The position numbers were made by a program, and so were the translations under genes. A model generated the notes under the pieces. The model was not told where the DNA came from. It worked only from the letters and a program-made list of their open reading frames with translations, and ran no database searches. 64,000 nucleotides of DNA from Dryomyza anilis (Eukaryota > Arthropoda > Insecta > Diptera > Dryomyzidae), in assembly GCA_951804985.1 (NCBI GenBank), contig OX638130.1:101429700-101493699 (forward strand), read 5' to 3'. Positions 1 to 10,746 of this stretch are shown piece after piece. Position 1 is the first letter of the stretch. Each line of letters starts with the position of its first letter.

Positions 1-600
1 CACAAGCATGTCGTTCATTTATAAACGATCATCACTTATAAACGATCATCTCTTATAGACGATTTTATCGACTTGTAGAGATCAACAAAACCATCAACTT
101 AAGAAGGTCTGACTTATAGAAGATCGGCAATTTTAAAAATCATCTCTTATAGACAAACAAACCCTATAGTCGATCATCACATATAGAAGTTCATCACTTT
201 TAGGGATCACATAAAAATGTCTCCATCAACTTAAGAAGATCAATACGAATGTACTTATTACTTAGAAGATCAGAACGATTATCCCCTGTACACGATCATC
301 ACATATAGACGATCACTACATAATCATCACTTATTAATGGATGAGGAACTTGAAAATAATAATTAGCCATAGGGATAACATATAGACATTATATATAGGG
401 ATCATTTATAGAGGATCATGCATTAAAGACGATCATTGCAGTTCATCGGTAATCTCACATAATAAATCTACACTTAAAACGCCGACGAGACGATTCTAAC
501 ATAAAAATGAATATCTAAACAAGACCATCAGTTTTTGACGATTTACTATTATTGATTTAGATGCTTATTACATATATTGTCGCTCATCACCCATAGACAG
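1..600. repeat. Degenerate tandem repeat built on GATCATCACTTATAGAC-like units
   Basis: Short units resembling acgatcatcacttatagac recur irregularly (for example near 25, 45, 150, 170, 290 and 310), with diverged copies to about 600. Spacing varies from about 20 to 45 bases, so this is an old, decayed minisatellite. It runs off the left edge, so its full length is unknown. No coding potential is seen. Confidence 0.6.
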
Positions 601-1345
601 ACATGTACTCAATATGTTATTTTTATATTTGCTTATATATGATTTAAAATTATTGTTTCAAATATAAAATTACATCAGAAACAATTCATTTAATTCCTAT
701 CTAAAATGCGACACCACAGACGCCCACTATTTAGACAGCAGATAATGAGAAAACTTCGAATAAGCACTAAAATCGCCCTCAAAAACAATTCACAAAAAAT
801 AGCACTATGCTTAATGGCTGCTCGACTGAATGAACCTCGTGGTTAAATGTATTTTTACATGTTCACAATATATTAAAGATGCGCTGCACTACATGCACTC
901 AGTGGTTACTTAAAACCCGATACAAATGAGACCCACTAATCCACAAGCACCCTCATGTAACACGATTTTTACACCTCATTTGGCCACCACCACCATCATT
1001 ATTATCATCTTCGCCGGCATCATCTCCACCACCAACGATCACAACGCATCGACTGTGCGTGTATGCGATCAGTCACAATCAGTAAATAATTTGTTTTCTT
1101 TTGTGCAACATATACAAGTTGTTTTTATCGTTGCTTGTGCAACATTGTTGCAACACCTCTGCAACGATGTTGTTGTGTCGCGGTAGAGTGCAGCAACATC
1201 TTTACAAAGAGCTCTTTGATTTGCAAAAGGCTTTTAAAGTGAGTGAGTGTGCGACGTCGGCGGTGGTGGCAAAGAGCCCAGCATGTACTCACAGTCACTC
1301 AATGGTGCAGTCACTAGCCATTAACACCATTCGGTGATTATTGCA
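601..1345. other. No feature recognised
   Basis: Mixed-composition DNA. Two overlapping short open frames (926-1186 and 1101-1337) are rich in Thr, Ile, Cys and His from low-complexity DNA such as accaccaccatcattattatcat. They show no domain, signal peptide or start context that I recognise, and I regard them as chance. Confidence 0.5.
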
Positions 1346-2890
1346 GGCCTTTAGGTGTACCCATTGAGGGTTCGATATCGATGATCACGAACTTTTGGAG
1401 ATCTAAGTATTTGGAACAAAATAGAGTGATTTGTAGTGTATCATTTCGACTTGAAGAAGCAACAGCAGTCTCGAAACAAGACAATAATATCTTAACTATA
1501 ATGATACGCATAAAAGTAAATATAGTTCTAGTGTAAAAATTGTTTGAACAGGTTAAAACATGAGCTCACGAAATTTTGGATATTTAAGTACGCAACCAGA
1601 CAAACGATGTCCAATACATAGCTTTATGATAACTTTTAAAAGTTAGCGATATCCGAATGTGAACTGAAAAGTTATCGAAAAGGTAACTAAAACCGCCTTT
1701 TTGTTGACTTTTAGGCCTCGAAAAGATAACATAAAGTTATGTTTAAGCTCAAAAATATTATTAAATTCATAGACACGATTTAGTCGTCGCGGTTAAGATT
1801 ATTAATATCAATGGGACATTTTTGTTCACACGGAAAAAGCGGGGCACAAAACACACAACAGTATGACGCAGCAAAAAAAACGAATGCCAAATTTAAAGTA
1901 TGAAGTTAAGGCGTACCACTATGAGGGGATTATCCCGATTTGTTTACTATAAAAAGTTACCTTTCTGAGATATCTAAACGATGCTTAATAGATAACTTTT
2001 AAAATAACCTTCGCATTCCCTGAAAAACAATAGTTGCAAAGATAACATTTGGTATTCCGCTGGAAGAAAATAGAGCGATTTATGGAGAAATGTTTTTCTT
2101 ATTCTAACTCGACTCAGATTTAAAAGCTACCCTGATCTAAAATTACCTATCACGTGACTGGCGAAAAGGGAACTGAACATGTTCTTCAACTGGTACCATT
2201 GGTACCGACTAAGAACAGGATCTTGAAGACAAGTTCTGTGATAAGTTTAAAGGTACCGGTCACAGAACAAGATGTTAAAGTCCCCAGTTCTGTGATACGC
2301 CTAATGGTCTGCAGGAGGTGTTAATTGAGCCCTCCCAAGGACAACGTCATCCTAAGTTGCCGATTGGTTTAATACAAAAAAGCCAGAACTAGGACCGATA
2401 ACTATCTTCGAGTAACTAGTCACGTGCCTAGTTTTGAACCAGTTTGTTTTCCCGTAGGATAATAGCACTTTTGATAATTAACGAGATTTCGAACATAGTA
2501 TTAGGTATAAAATGATTGTGGAATATTATATTCGCGATCTTAAGAAATATATATTAAAAATATTAATCTCGACACTTGTTTTCACTTGAATACCCATTAT
2601 AAAGCGATTTTCATAAAATATCGTTGGCACGGGGAAAAACATGCTTGGACGCTTAGTCTGGAATTCTTAAACTGTAAAAAAAAATTCTAGAAGCCGAATT
2701 CCGATAAATTTTTCTATTTATAAGATTTAGTTTTAAATCCCAAATATACCTAGATTCGTAGAATGGTTTGTGATTGGAACCTCAAGTGCTCCGAACCACC
2801 AAAGTGTATACTAGACGACGCTGACTACGATGACACCGAGACCGTAAGCAGATCAAAGCGTTGCCAGGGTGTTGAGCGCAAAGCTATCGA
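1346..2890. repeat. Old dispersed repeat, partly an inverted relative of the 8.1-10.7 kb element
   Basis: The part at about 2,105-2,330 matches the reverse complement of about 9,290-9,545. Shared landmarks in order are ctctaaaattac, tgactgg, ggtaccgactaag, aggatcttg, agttctgtgata and aaaggtacc. It contains repeats of the phrase 'ttctgtgata..ggt'. The remainder resembles transposon-derived DNA but I could not align it to anything else in the window. No open reading frame of interest remains. Confidence 0.5.
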
Positions 2891-4253
2891 TAACATAGAA
2901 GTTTAAAAAAAAAGAGTGAGAAAATAGTTCAAAAGTGAAGCACTCTTTTTTTGTTGCTATTTATGTTGTTGTTAATTTAATGTGTTACAAGTTGTTTTAG
3001 TCGCGGGCTCCAGTTTAATGTTGAAAGACGCCGTCTCAAGTGGCAAATAAAACGTTAACGAATTCATTCAAGTTGAAGGTTGAAATGATGATGCTTGATT
3101 TACTTCTTTTTTTTTTGTATACGTTCTTATGTTTTGAATACTGAGAACAGGCAAATCAATGACTGAGAATAGGCAAATCAAGTACTCAACTGACTAATAG
3201 GTGCAATATTGACTTGTAAAAGAAAAAGAAAGAAAAAATGTAAGCATTATAAAATTATACGTGAAAAGACACATATAATTTTTAAAATTCAACAACATTT
3301 AACCTCATCTATATGTAGCAAATGGTTCTGATTGGCTACAATATAGATCTAATGTGAATTCTTATTCTATTAAAGAGGGCATGGTATTTTTTCACATTTT
3401 TACACATTTCTAATCAAATCGTTAAACAAACCATAATTCTGAAAAAAAATAAATTAATTCTATACTGCCAAAAAAAAAATCAGATCAAACTGTAATCGAA
3501 AATTTGTAAATCTATATCAATAGGTCAAACCAAAAATTAAACTTTGAATTCTGGGTATAAAGAATAAAAATAAAATTACCTATTAAATGAACTTGCGGTT
3601 TATAACCACACAAATGTAGCCCCAATTAGTGATATAGTAAAGTTTGAAAATAATAAAAACAACTTCCGTTATAAATTCCATTTTAAAAAAATCATAATAA
3701 ACTCTATTCTCATGCATATGCAAATTAGATTGAAGAAATTAAGAAATTAACAGGCCTGGGAAAAAATTAGCAATAGAATGAAATAGTTAACACAAAGGCG
3801 CCGATGAAGAAAGACACTAAAGTGAATGCAACAAATTGGGGTTTATGACAGTTGCGTGCCAATTAAAAACTTATTTAATCATATATTTGCATAACTTAAG
3901 AAACTAATATAAAGTAAAAAGATCAACAAAAAAAACAAAAACAGATGATATCCAACGATGCGCGAAAGTTCGCATAACCTTTGAAGAAAATATTGCATAA
4001 AATATTATACAATATTAGTTAATTAAAACAAATTGCTTAAATATTATGTGGTAAAATGTGACGATAGTCAAAGGTTGGGTATATTTGCCGAAATCTATTA
4101 TTTACGAGTTTACGTTAAACTACGTTTCAAAAGTTAAAGAATAAGACCTACCATAAAGAATAAATTTGTAACAGTTACTTTCGTTATTTTTATTGTATGA
4201 TGTTAGAAGGGATCTTGGTATTATTACCGTTTCCAGAAATATTTAAATTTCTA
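2891..4253. other. No feature recognised
   Basis: A+T-rich sequence with homopolymer runs and a small local duplication of 'aggcaaatcaa' near 3,150-3,180. No gene, tRNA or clear repeat was seen. Confidence 0.5.
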
Positions 4254-5400
4254 CAGAGATCGGAAATGCCCGTGTGCGTGCACCCGCACATGCCCCTTTC
4301 TTCATACACTGACGAGCAAATTTGTTTTACGCAGACACTGCACTCGGGCATCACATTTTTTTAACAACACATCCCGTCGAAACGAGTGATGCTTTGCATT
4401 ATTCTCGGTACCTGCCCTCGTGCGGGCTACGAAACTAAAAACTGCAGCCCGCGCAGACGTGGAATGAGAAAATAGAGAAGCATATCGCGCAAGTGCTATG
4501 GTATTTATTTCGCGGGGCAACTCCGTGCAACAGCGAAAACAGACTGCCCCTGGCAGCACGCGCATTTTTCACAACCAGTGGCACTGTTTTACTAGACTGC
4601 GCAATGTTTTAATAATTTGTATATAAAACTTTTGATAATACAGACAAGTTTGGCAATACTCAAATACACTTTTAATCGCAGTTTTATTTTGGTTTATAAA
4701 AATTGTATCTTTTAATTGTTCGTTGAACAGAAAAATAAATTTAACATGAAATCTTAATCAACATTTTTATTCAAATACAAAAATTATTATGTGCAAAAAT
4801 CTATTTTAATAAAAAAGCTACATGATAGGCTTCGAAAACTAATGTATATCCTCATTTGTAAAAATGGACACTAAGTTTAAACTTGCAGTGAAAAAATAGT
4901 ACTAAATTATACAATTTTTATAAACCAAATTAAAACTTCGATTAAAAGTGTATTTGAGTATTGCCAAACTTTTCTGTATTAACGATAGTTTTATTTAAAA
5001 ATTATTAAAACATTGCGCAGTATATTATAACAGTGCCGTACTCTTGCGCCACATAAGAATGTCATACAAGAAAAAAATTAACTGGCTGTGAAAAAGTGCC
5101 CCGCGTGCTGCTCGGGGCAGTCGGTTTTCGCTGTTGCACGGAGTTGCCCCGCGAAATAAATACCATAGCACTTGCGCGATATGTTTCTCTATTTTCTCAT
5201 TCCACGTCTGCGCGGGCTGCAATTTTTAGTTTCGTAGCCCGCACGAGGGCAGGTACCGAGAATAGTGCAAAGCATCACTCGTTGCGACGGGATGTGTTGT
5301 AAAAAAAATGTGGTGCCCGAGTGCAGAGTATGCGTAAACAAATTTGCTTCTCATTTACTTAAGGGCGCGGGCGCGAGCGTGCGTGCAAATCCGAACTCTG
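4254..5400. mobile_element. Foldback-type element with arms over 450 bp and flanking direct repeats
   Basis: Left arm about 4,254-4,707 and right arm about 4,910-5,400 are inverted copies around a spacer of about 202 bp. In the inner 215 bases I count about seven differences (roughly 97% identity); the right arm has about 40 extra bases near its inner part. The element is flanked by AATTTCTACA at 4,246-4,255 and 5,401-5,410. If the ends are CAGAG..., the TSD is 8 bp (AATTTCTA), which fits the hAT superfamily (8-bp TSD, ends of CAGNG type). If the full 10 bp is the duplication, a MULE or Foldback origin fits better. The arms are far richer in G+C than the surroundings. They carry mirror-image open frames of about 65 codons (4,302-4,565 minus and 5,096-5,302 plus), but the differences between them all change the amino acid, so I do not call them genes. 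No transposase was seen. Confidence 0.8.
4708..4909. other. Spacer of the foldback element
   Basis: A+T-rich loop between the two arms. It contains cactaagtttaaacttgcagtg at about 4,869-4,890, a fragment of the CAGTGCAAGTTTAAAC repeat family seen at 60,737-60,984. A piece of another element may therefore have been captured in the spacer. Confidence 0.4.
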
Positions 5401-5830
5401 AATTTCTACACAAATCCTCTTTTGGCATTAGGTCAATTGAGCCAACGTTTCAGTGTTGCAACCGAAATACATTTGTTGTAACCTCATGTCATTGAAATGA
5501 AAGTAACTTATTTTACTATAACCGAAATGTTAGTCCGCGCAACTGCACGTTCGGTTGTCGTAAACTCACGAGTGTATTTTTTATTCGGCCAAAATTTACG
5601 TTCGTCCATTTATTACGAAAACTGAGTACGTTATTGTACAAACTAAATAAAGAAATGTCAAAGATTTTCACAAGTTGAGTACAATAGGTAATCCATTAAC
5701 TAAGTAATTTTACGTAATAAATATATATATATTAATAAAAGAATAACTTAAATCAATACAAAATGCTCTTTAGCTAGTGATATATAATATAAATACAAAA
5801 ATATGTGACCATATGTGCCAATGGAAAGAG

Positions 5831-5850
5831 TTTTTTTTTTTTTTTTTTTT
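5831..5850. repeat. Poly(T) run of about 20 bases
   Basis: Uninterrupted T homopolymer. It could be the poly(A) tail of a minus-strand retroposed fragment, but no source sequence was recognised next to it. Confidence 0.6.
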
Positions 5851-5896
5851 GGTTATGAAGAAATAAAATAATAATTAGTAGATATTTTGAATTGTA

Positions 5897-6583
5897 CACT
5901 AAGAAAAAAGTGACGTAATAAAATTAAATAGAAATTATTTAAATTTGATTTAAATACTTTTGTAATAAAAAGCGTAAATACTCTATACAAAAAATATTAC
6001 GCGCGTATTTGATTTCAATTTAAATAAAAAAAGTATTTAATTTTATTACGTACGCATTTAAATTCATAAATAAAAAAATATTATTATAAAATATATATTA
6101 TAGAAATATTTTTAACAATATTTGAGTATGCTTTTTAAAAGTGACCAATACAAAATTATGTAATATGTGGCCATGAATCGATCCTATAGAACCAACGCGA
6201 GTGATACAAAAATTTCGAAAAGAGTACAAAAAAAAATAATAATAATGTTATCTGTTACTAACCTTCTTTACATAAAATAAATAGTTTTAAAATACTAATT
6301 GACATTTTGATGATTTGTGATTAAATTAAAATTTTATTACCGTATTAAATAGTAATTAAAAGAATTTTCTACAAAATTTATTACCTACGTAATAAATTTA
6401 AATAAAAAGTATTTACTTTAAATTTAATTACGTACGTAATAAATTTAAATAAAAAATTTTTATTTCAAGTTTAAATAAAAAGTATTTAATTAAAATAAAA
6501 AAGACAACGGGTGAAAAAACGTGTCGAAAAGTATTTAAATTTATTACTTTTTTATTTAATTTTATTACTTTTTTCCTTCAGTG
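5897..6583. mobile_element. MITE family M5, TA-flanked, CACTGAAGG-type ends
   Basis: The left end reads CACTAAGAAAAAAGTGACG and the right end, reverse-complemented, reads CACTGAAGGAAAAAAGTAA; both continue into TAATAAAATTAAATA. TA dinucleotides sit at 5,895-5,896 and 6,584-6,585, the TSD type of Tc1/mariner elements. The interior is almost pure A+T with repeated 'atttaaataaaaagtatttaatt' blocks and 'ttacgtacg' motifs. There is no transposase. At 687 bp it is a nonautonomous element. Both ends are present, so the copy looks complete. Confidence 0.75.
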
Positions 6584-6585
6584 TA

Positions 6586-8111
6586 CGCTTGACATATTTA
6601 CGCATCTATAGTACATATAGAATACTTTACATACATAAATTTTATATACATAAATAATTTTGTTAAAATAAAATTTCAATTGGAGTTTTAAAAAAACCTC
6701 ATGCTCAACGACTAGGAGGTTTAGAAAACATTATGTTCACCCACTAGAGGGTTGCGACAACCTCCTGCTCACCGATTTTAAGTTTGTCACAATCGTATGA
6801 TCACCGATTTGCAGGTTGCACTTACTCTGCCACAACCTCATTTTCTTAGAGTTTATCACAACCAAATTAAGTGCTTGTTGCAACTACTTTATCAGTTGTT
6901 CCCACAACCAAATGATTCGGTAGGGCAAATGATTTAGTTGGTTGCCGGAACAAACCAATTTTCTGTATGAAGCAGGAAATAACATCATCAGGAAATAGCA
7001 TCAGTGAATAAATCGAGGAAATTGTGCAATATGAAAATCTGCCTGATTTGAGATCCTGAGAACTACATCCCAAAACCTTCCACTTATCTGTGTGTTTATC
7101 AGAAATATTCCTGACAAATGCGAAAAACTTTCTCTCACGTTTCTTTTACTTTGAACCAATTTTAACAATATTTACTATAAGTAAAAATTGAGTTTATTAT
7201 TTTTAGCTAGAATCAGTTAGAGTTTCTGTTTCAACCAATATTTGGGTTTTGAATTAGGTACTCGTTAATTCAAAATTATTTTAAAATTATATAACCGAAT
7301 AACCGATTTGAAAAATACTACAAACCCAGAGATAATTCATAGCAAAGAATTTCGCAGTTTTAACAAATCAAATACAGTCGCTCCATTAACAAGTCGTGTG
7401 TACATGTGATGGTAAAACGAAGACCCTCCAAGGTTTCAACAGCAATAACAACAACAAACACACAAACGCATAATTACCTAATAATAGGCAAGCCGACAGG
7501 ATGATGTGTTGTGTCTTCGGGGGGTAACAAATTCGCATTCGCCCATGTTGCCTACTGCTGGACGCAAGTTGCACGGAACTCAAGGAGATTTTTTTTTCAT
7601 ATTGTTTGGAAATATTTTTTTTGTTTTTTATTATTTTTGCACAAGATCAAAAGTGTAAAACCCGCAAGCACTTGCACAGCGTTAGTCAGACAAATAGTCG
7701 GACTGACAAAGTCAGACAATCAGTTAGTACGTCCGTCCGTCTGTATGTCAGTGCGTACTACAACAAAACAAAAAAAAAAACGAAAAACTTTGTGGCACAC
7801 TGCGCCTCTTTTGCATGCAGTACGTCATCTCTTGACTGGTTATTGCAGCCACGTCGACTTTTGTGGCCGGATACGCAACGACGCAGCACAGCATTGATTT
7901 TCGCAATTCTTGGTAATAATTTGCATCCTTTTGCTGTTGTGCTGTGGTGCTGCATTTGTTGTTAAACTGATGAATGAGTTTTTTCGTTTATTTTTCCAAG
8001 CTGAAACGCCATGCGGCTTTGCTGGTTGCCTTAGCAATCGACAATCGGCAATCGGATGTGCAAATGAATCTTAATTAAATGCACGTTAGTGCCGCACTTG
8101 GCTCAGAGAGG
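6586..8111. other. No gene recognised; unique-looking flank
   Basis: About 6,700-6,960 repeats the words 'acaacc' and 'caccgattt' loosely, as a decayed tandem repeat. 7,380-7,970 is less A+T-rich and holds five overlapping short open frames on both strands with low-complexity products; none has a recognisable motif. 7,660-7,760 contains runs of gtcagac/gtccgtc. Confidence 0.45.
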
Positions 8112-8149
8112 CAGTGGCGTAGTTATGATAGTGTTTTGAAAACGTATTT

Positions 8150-8480
8150 TAAAGTTATAACTGAAAATTCATGTTAAATCCTATAAGAAGGGTTAGTCAC
8201 ATCCCTTGTAAAAATTATCACTATTAGGAAAATATGAGGTCAAGTTATAACAATAAAAATCTACAAATAATCAATTCGCGATCAAGACCCTATCGGATTT
8301 CTTATTAGGGATAGGAAATTTTGAAGAAGCACCATTGTTTTGTAGATCTAAACCGAATTCCACACACATTTGTAATAAGGTATGAAAGAAAGAAAATAAA
8401 ACGCGATTTCCATGTAAAGTGGATCAGTGGTCAGCAGAGATTACGAATCCTGAAAATAATTGCAACATTTTAATCGTAAA
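8150..8480. repeat. Dispersed repeat R, copy 1
   Basis: Shares an ordered set of phrases with 12,365-12,545 and 51,070-51,640: aagttata, ggttag.cacat, then gaaaataaa.c.cg.tt.cc, ttacgaatc.tgaaaa, aa.tgc.aaca. The order is kept while the bases have diverged, so these are old copies of one element. No protein was recognised. Confidence 0.5.
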
Positions 8481-9179
8481 ATAATTTCCTTTTATTTGAG
8501 TACCCATATGTTCTTATAAGTAGGTGTACTGACTTTCGTTTTTTTAAGGTACCACCAGTTACTATTTTATATTTTACCTTAATCTAAAAGAAGTTGCTCT
8601 AAAAAAGTGCATATCGTAGATTTTAGTGCTATATGAGCTATATATACTAATATGGGCGGAAGGTCACAATCACCCGAAATACCCATATCCAATACCCAAT
8701 CGCCTACGTATACTACGAAATCAAATTTATGACTTTCACTGACATAGCTCTTGTGATTTTCCTGTAATCGTGATTCCAACAAAATTGAGACAGAAGGACT
8801 AAGGCAGATATCGCTAAATCGATGCAGTAGATGACGCAGATCCGGAATATATGAATACTTTTAATTACTGACCCACCTCTTCTAGGTGTTATAAACTGAT
8901 GACCAAACTGAATATACCCTTATATAATAACTGCACTAAAAGATTTTAATTCTCTAAACTGAAAAACAAGTCCCTATCTTTAGCACAAAGAAAGTACTCA
9001 CAACATAATAACTAAGCTATTTTGGCAGATGTTTTCAAAAACAAATCCGACTAAGTTCATCTATCACTAAACCGCAAGGTATGCAGCCTACTTCTGGGAG
9101 TCATCACAGGAAACTATATCATGGGATACGACGCGAACAGAATGTGCTTAATATCAAACAAATACCTTCAGGGAAGACT

Positions 9180-9560
9180 AGGCAAGTGACTGGTTCCTCG
9201 GTTCTAGTTCTGGCTATTTTATATGAAACCAACCTGCAAATTTAACATGTCCTAGGGAGTGGTCAATAACCAGCTCCTTCAGATTATTACACCTATCACA
9301 AAACTGGACTTCAAAATTGTGTTCCCTGACCGGTACCTTTAGACCTATCACAGAACTGATCTTCAAAATTATGTTATGTTACCTGTAACTTTAGACCTAT
9401 GACATAACTGGCCTACAAGATCCTGCCCTTAGTCGGTATCAATGGAACCGGTCGCAGCATATGATTACGAATTGTCTTTATACGAATTGTCCTTATACAT
9501 TTGGACTAGAACAATGACAAGTCCCCTTTTCCAGTCATGTAATAAGTAATTTTAGAGCAT
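9180..9560. repeat. Tandemly repeated segment, 'acctatcacagaactg' units
   Basis: Three to four imperfect units of about 55-60 bases share 'acctat(c/g)aca(g/a)aactg' followed by 'cttcaaaatt', at about 9,290, 9,350 and 9,400. The reverse complement of this block is found at about 2,105-2,330. It lies inside the 8.1-10.7 kb element. Confidence 0.55.
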
Positions 9561-9792
9561 AGCCAACTTTTTCCCGCAGGAATGGTACAGAAACGAACAG
9601 AAAGAAACCTTTGAACGCCTACTCAGTTATAGAAGCCTACGGCCTTCTATAACTCCATAGAAGAAGTGTATAAACCAACCTGGGGAAAATAAAAAACTTC
9701 ACATTGATGACGGGAACATTTGATCTCAACAAAAATCATAATGAAAAATCTTTAATCTTCGCATTTGGGCAGGGTCTTCAAAATCCTCTTTG

Positions 9793-10194
9793 GAGTTTCT
9801 GGACCGAATACAACAACGTGCGATATAATAGGGGATGATAATATTTCATCTATTTATTTGTTCTCTTGAGCACCGAAAAACCATTGACTGTGTATGCCTG
9901 TTTTATTGGTATTACAACGGTTTTTGTTCGAGGGAAATACATGGCCGGATTTCATCAGGTCGTGTGTTCTCTCGTGCGTCGAACCAAGACCACCCCCTCG
10001 TAGTTCACTCAGCTCCAAACAGAACCACGTATTATAGAGAGAATTCGTTCTTCAGTCGCACGTTACGTTTGTGGAACAATTTCCCAGCGTCCGTGTTTCC
10101 CGACATTATTGATATGGGCAAATTCAAAACAAGCTTCTTTCATACTCCATTTTTTCCTTCCTACCTTCAACCTATTATACCTTTTTACGATTAA
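9793..10194 (+). pseudogene. Non-LTR retrotransposon (LINE) reverse transcriptase C-terminal remnant
   Basis: This is the only protein I recognise. Upstream of the open stretch the frame reads EFLDRIQQRAI followed by two stops; after two compensating frame changes it continues as SLEHRKTIDCVCLFYWYYNGF, then HPLVVHSAPNRTTYYRENSF and FSRTLRLWNNFPASVFPD. The L-D-R-I-Q-x-R-A, SLEHRR-type, 'N-S-F-F-x-R-T-x-R-L-W-N' and 'FPD' blocks in this order are the conserved tail after the reverse transcriptase domain in jockey/CR1-like LINEs. Endonuclease, gag and the catalytic part of the polymerase are absent. It is a 5'-truncated dead copy inside the 8.1-10.7 kb composite. The ATG at 9,835 is not a natural start. 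Confidence 0.85.
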
Positions 10195-10394
10195 CACAGT
10201 GCATTGCATGATTAGGGGTCATCTTTCCAGGGTCGGTTAATTTGTAAAAAAAAGCAAAGAGTAGTGATAACACTATGGACCAAGTTAGTCTATGTGAGCC
10301 ATCTGCCGCAACCCTAACCTAATCTTTCCATAACCGAAACCGATATTCCCTTTAAAACTGTTTCGTATTTAAAACCGCAAGCGACATCTATTTA

Positions 10395-10697
10395 AAACCG
10401 TTTAATTGTCACAACAGTCGTTGACTACGAGCAGAAATGTGGCGGGGGTTAGAACCCAACAGCAACATCAAAAAATATATAACTGTACGACGCTACCCAT
10501 CGGCTGACAATTACAAACGTCCGATAGTAAAACATTGTTTTGAAAGATACTCTCACCCCCCGTTCGGATTCAGCATTGAACTGTAGATCCTGACCCCGAT
10601 ATTTAATTACAAATATACTACGCAATGCTAAAATAGTGGATAAGACACGACCTAGGTTCTGCAGAACTTTTGACATACCATTATTACAATAGTAATA
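10395..10697 (+). mobile_element. Ancient SINE-A copy, plus orientation
   Basis: It aligns in order with the reverse complement of the young minus-strand SINE-A copies. Landmarks are gttgactacgagc, gggttagaaccc (decayed box B), cagcaacatc, cgatagtaaaacattg, ctctcacc, cgttcggattc, gaactgtag, acaaatata, ggttct and accattattac. It is much more diverged than the six young copies, so the family has a long history here. It lies just inside the right end of the 8.1-10.7 kb element. The open frame on the opposite strand (10,449-10,676) is a shadow of it. Confidence 0.75.
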
Positions 10698-10746
10698 AGA
10701 AATTATAAGAAAATATGGGGTATATCAATATAAAACTACGCCACTG

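Larger units (their letters stand above)
8112..10746. mobile_element. Composite element with CAGTGGCGTAGTT inverted ends
   Basis: CAGTGGCGTAGTT at 8,112-8,124 is repeated as a perfect inverse at 10,734-10,746. A 13-bp perfect match at this spacing is unlikely by chance and suggests a 2.6-kb DNA transposon of hAT-like terminal type (CAGTG...). I could not find matching 8-bp duplications (cagagagg on the left, agtctgta on the right), so this is either an old insertion or a rearranged pair of ends. Inside are a dispersed repeat (8,150-8,480), a tandemly repeated segment (9,180-9,560), a LINE remnant and an ancient SINE. Confidence 0.5.

Noticed and set aside
4302..5302. Mirror-image open frames (about 65 codons) as a real duplicated gene
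   Set aside because: They are the two arms of an inverted repeat. The base differences between them all change the amino acid, and no domain is recognised.
7386..8037. Cluster of overlapping open frames (60-128 codons) on both strands
   Set aside because: Products are low-complexity, overlap on both strands and have no recognisable motif. They reflect a locally less A+T-rich patch.
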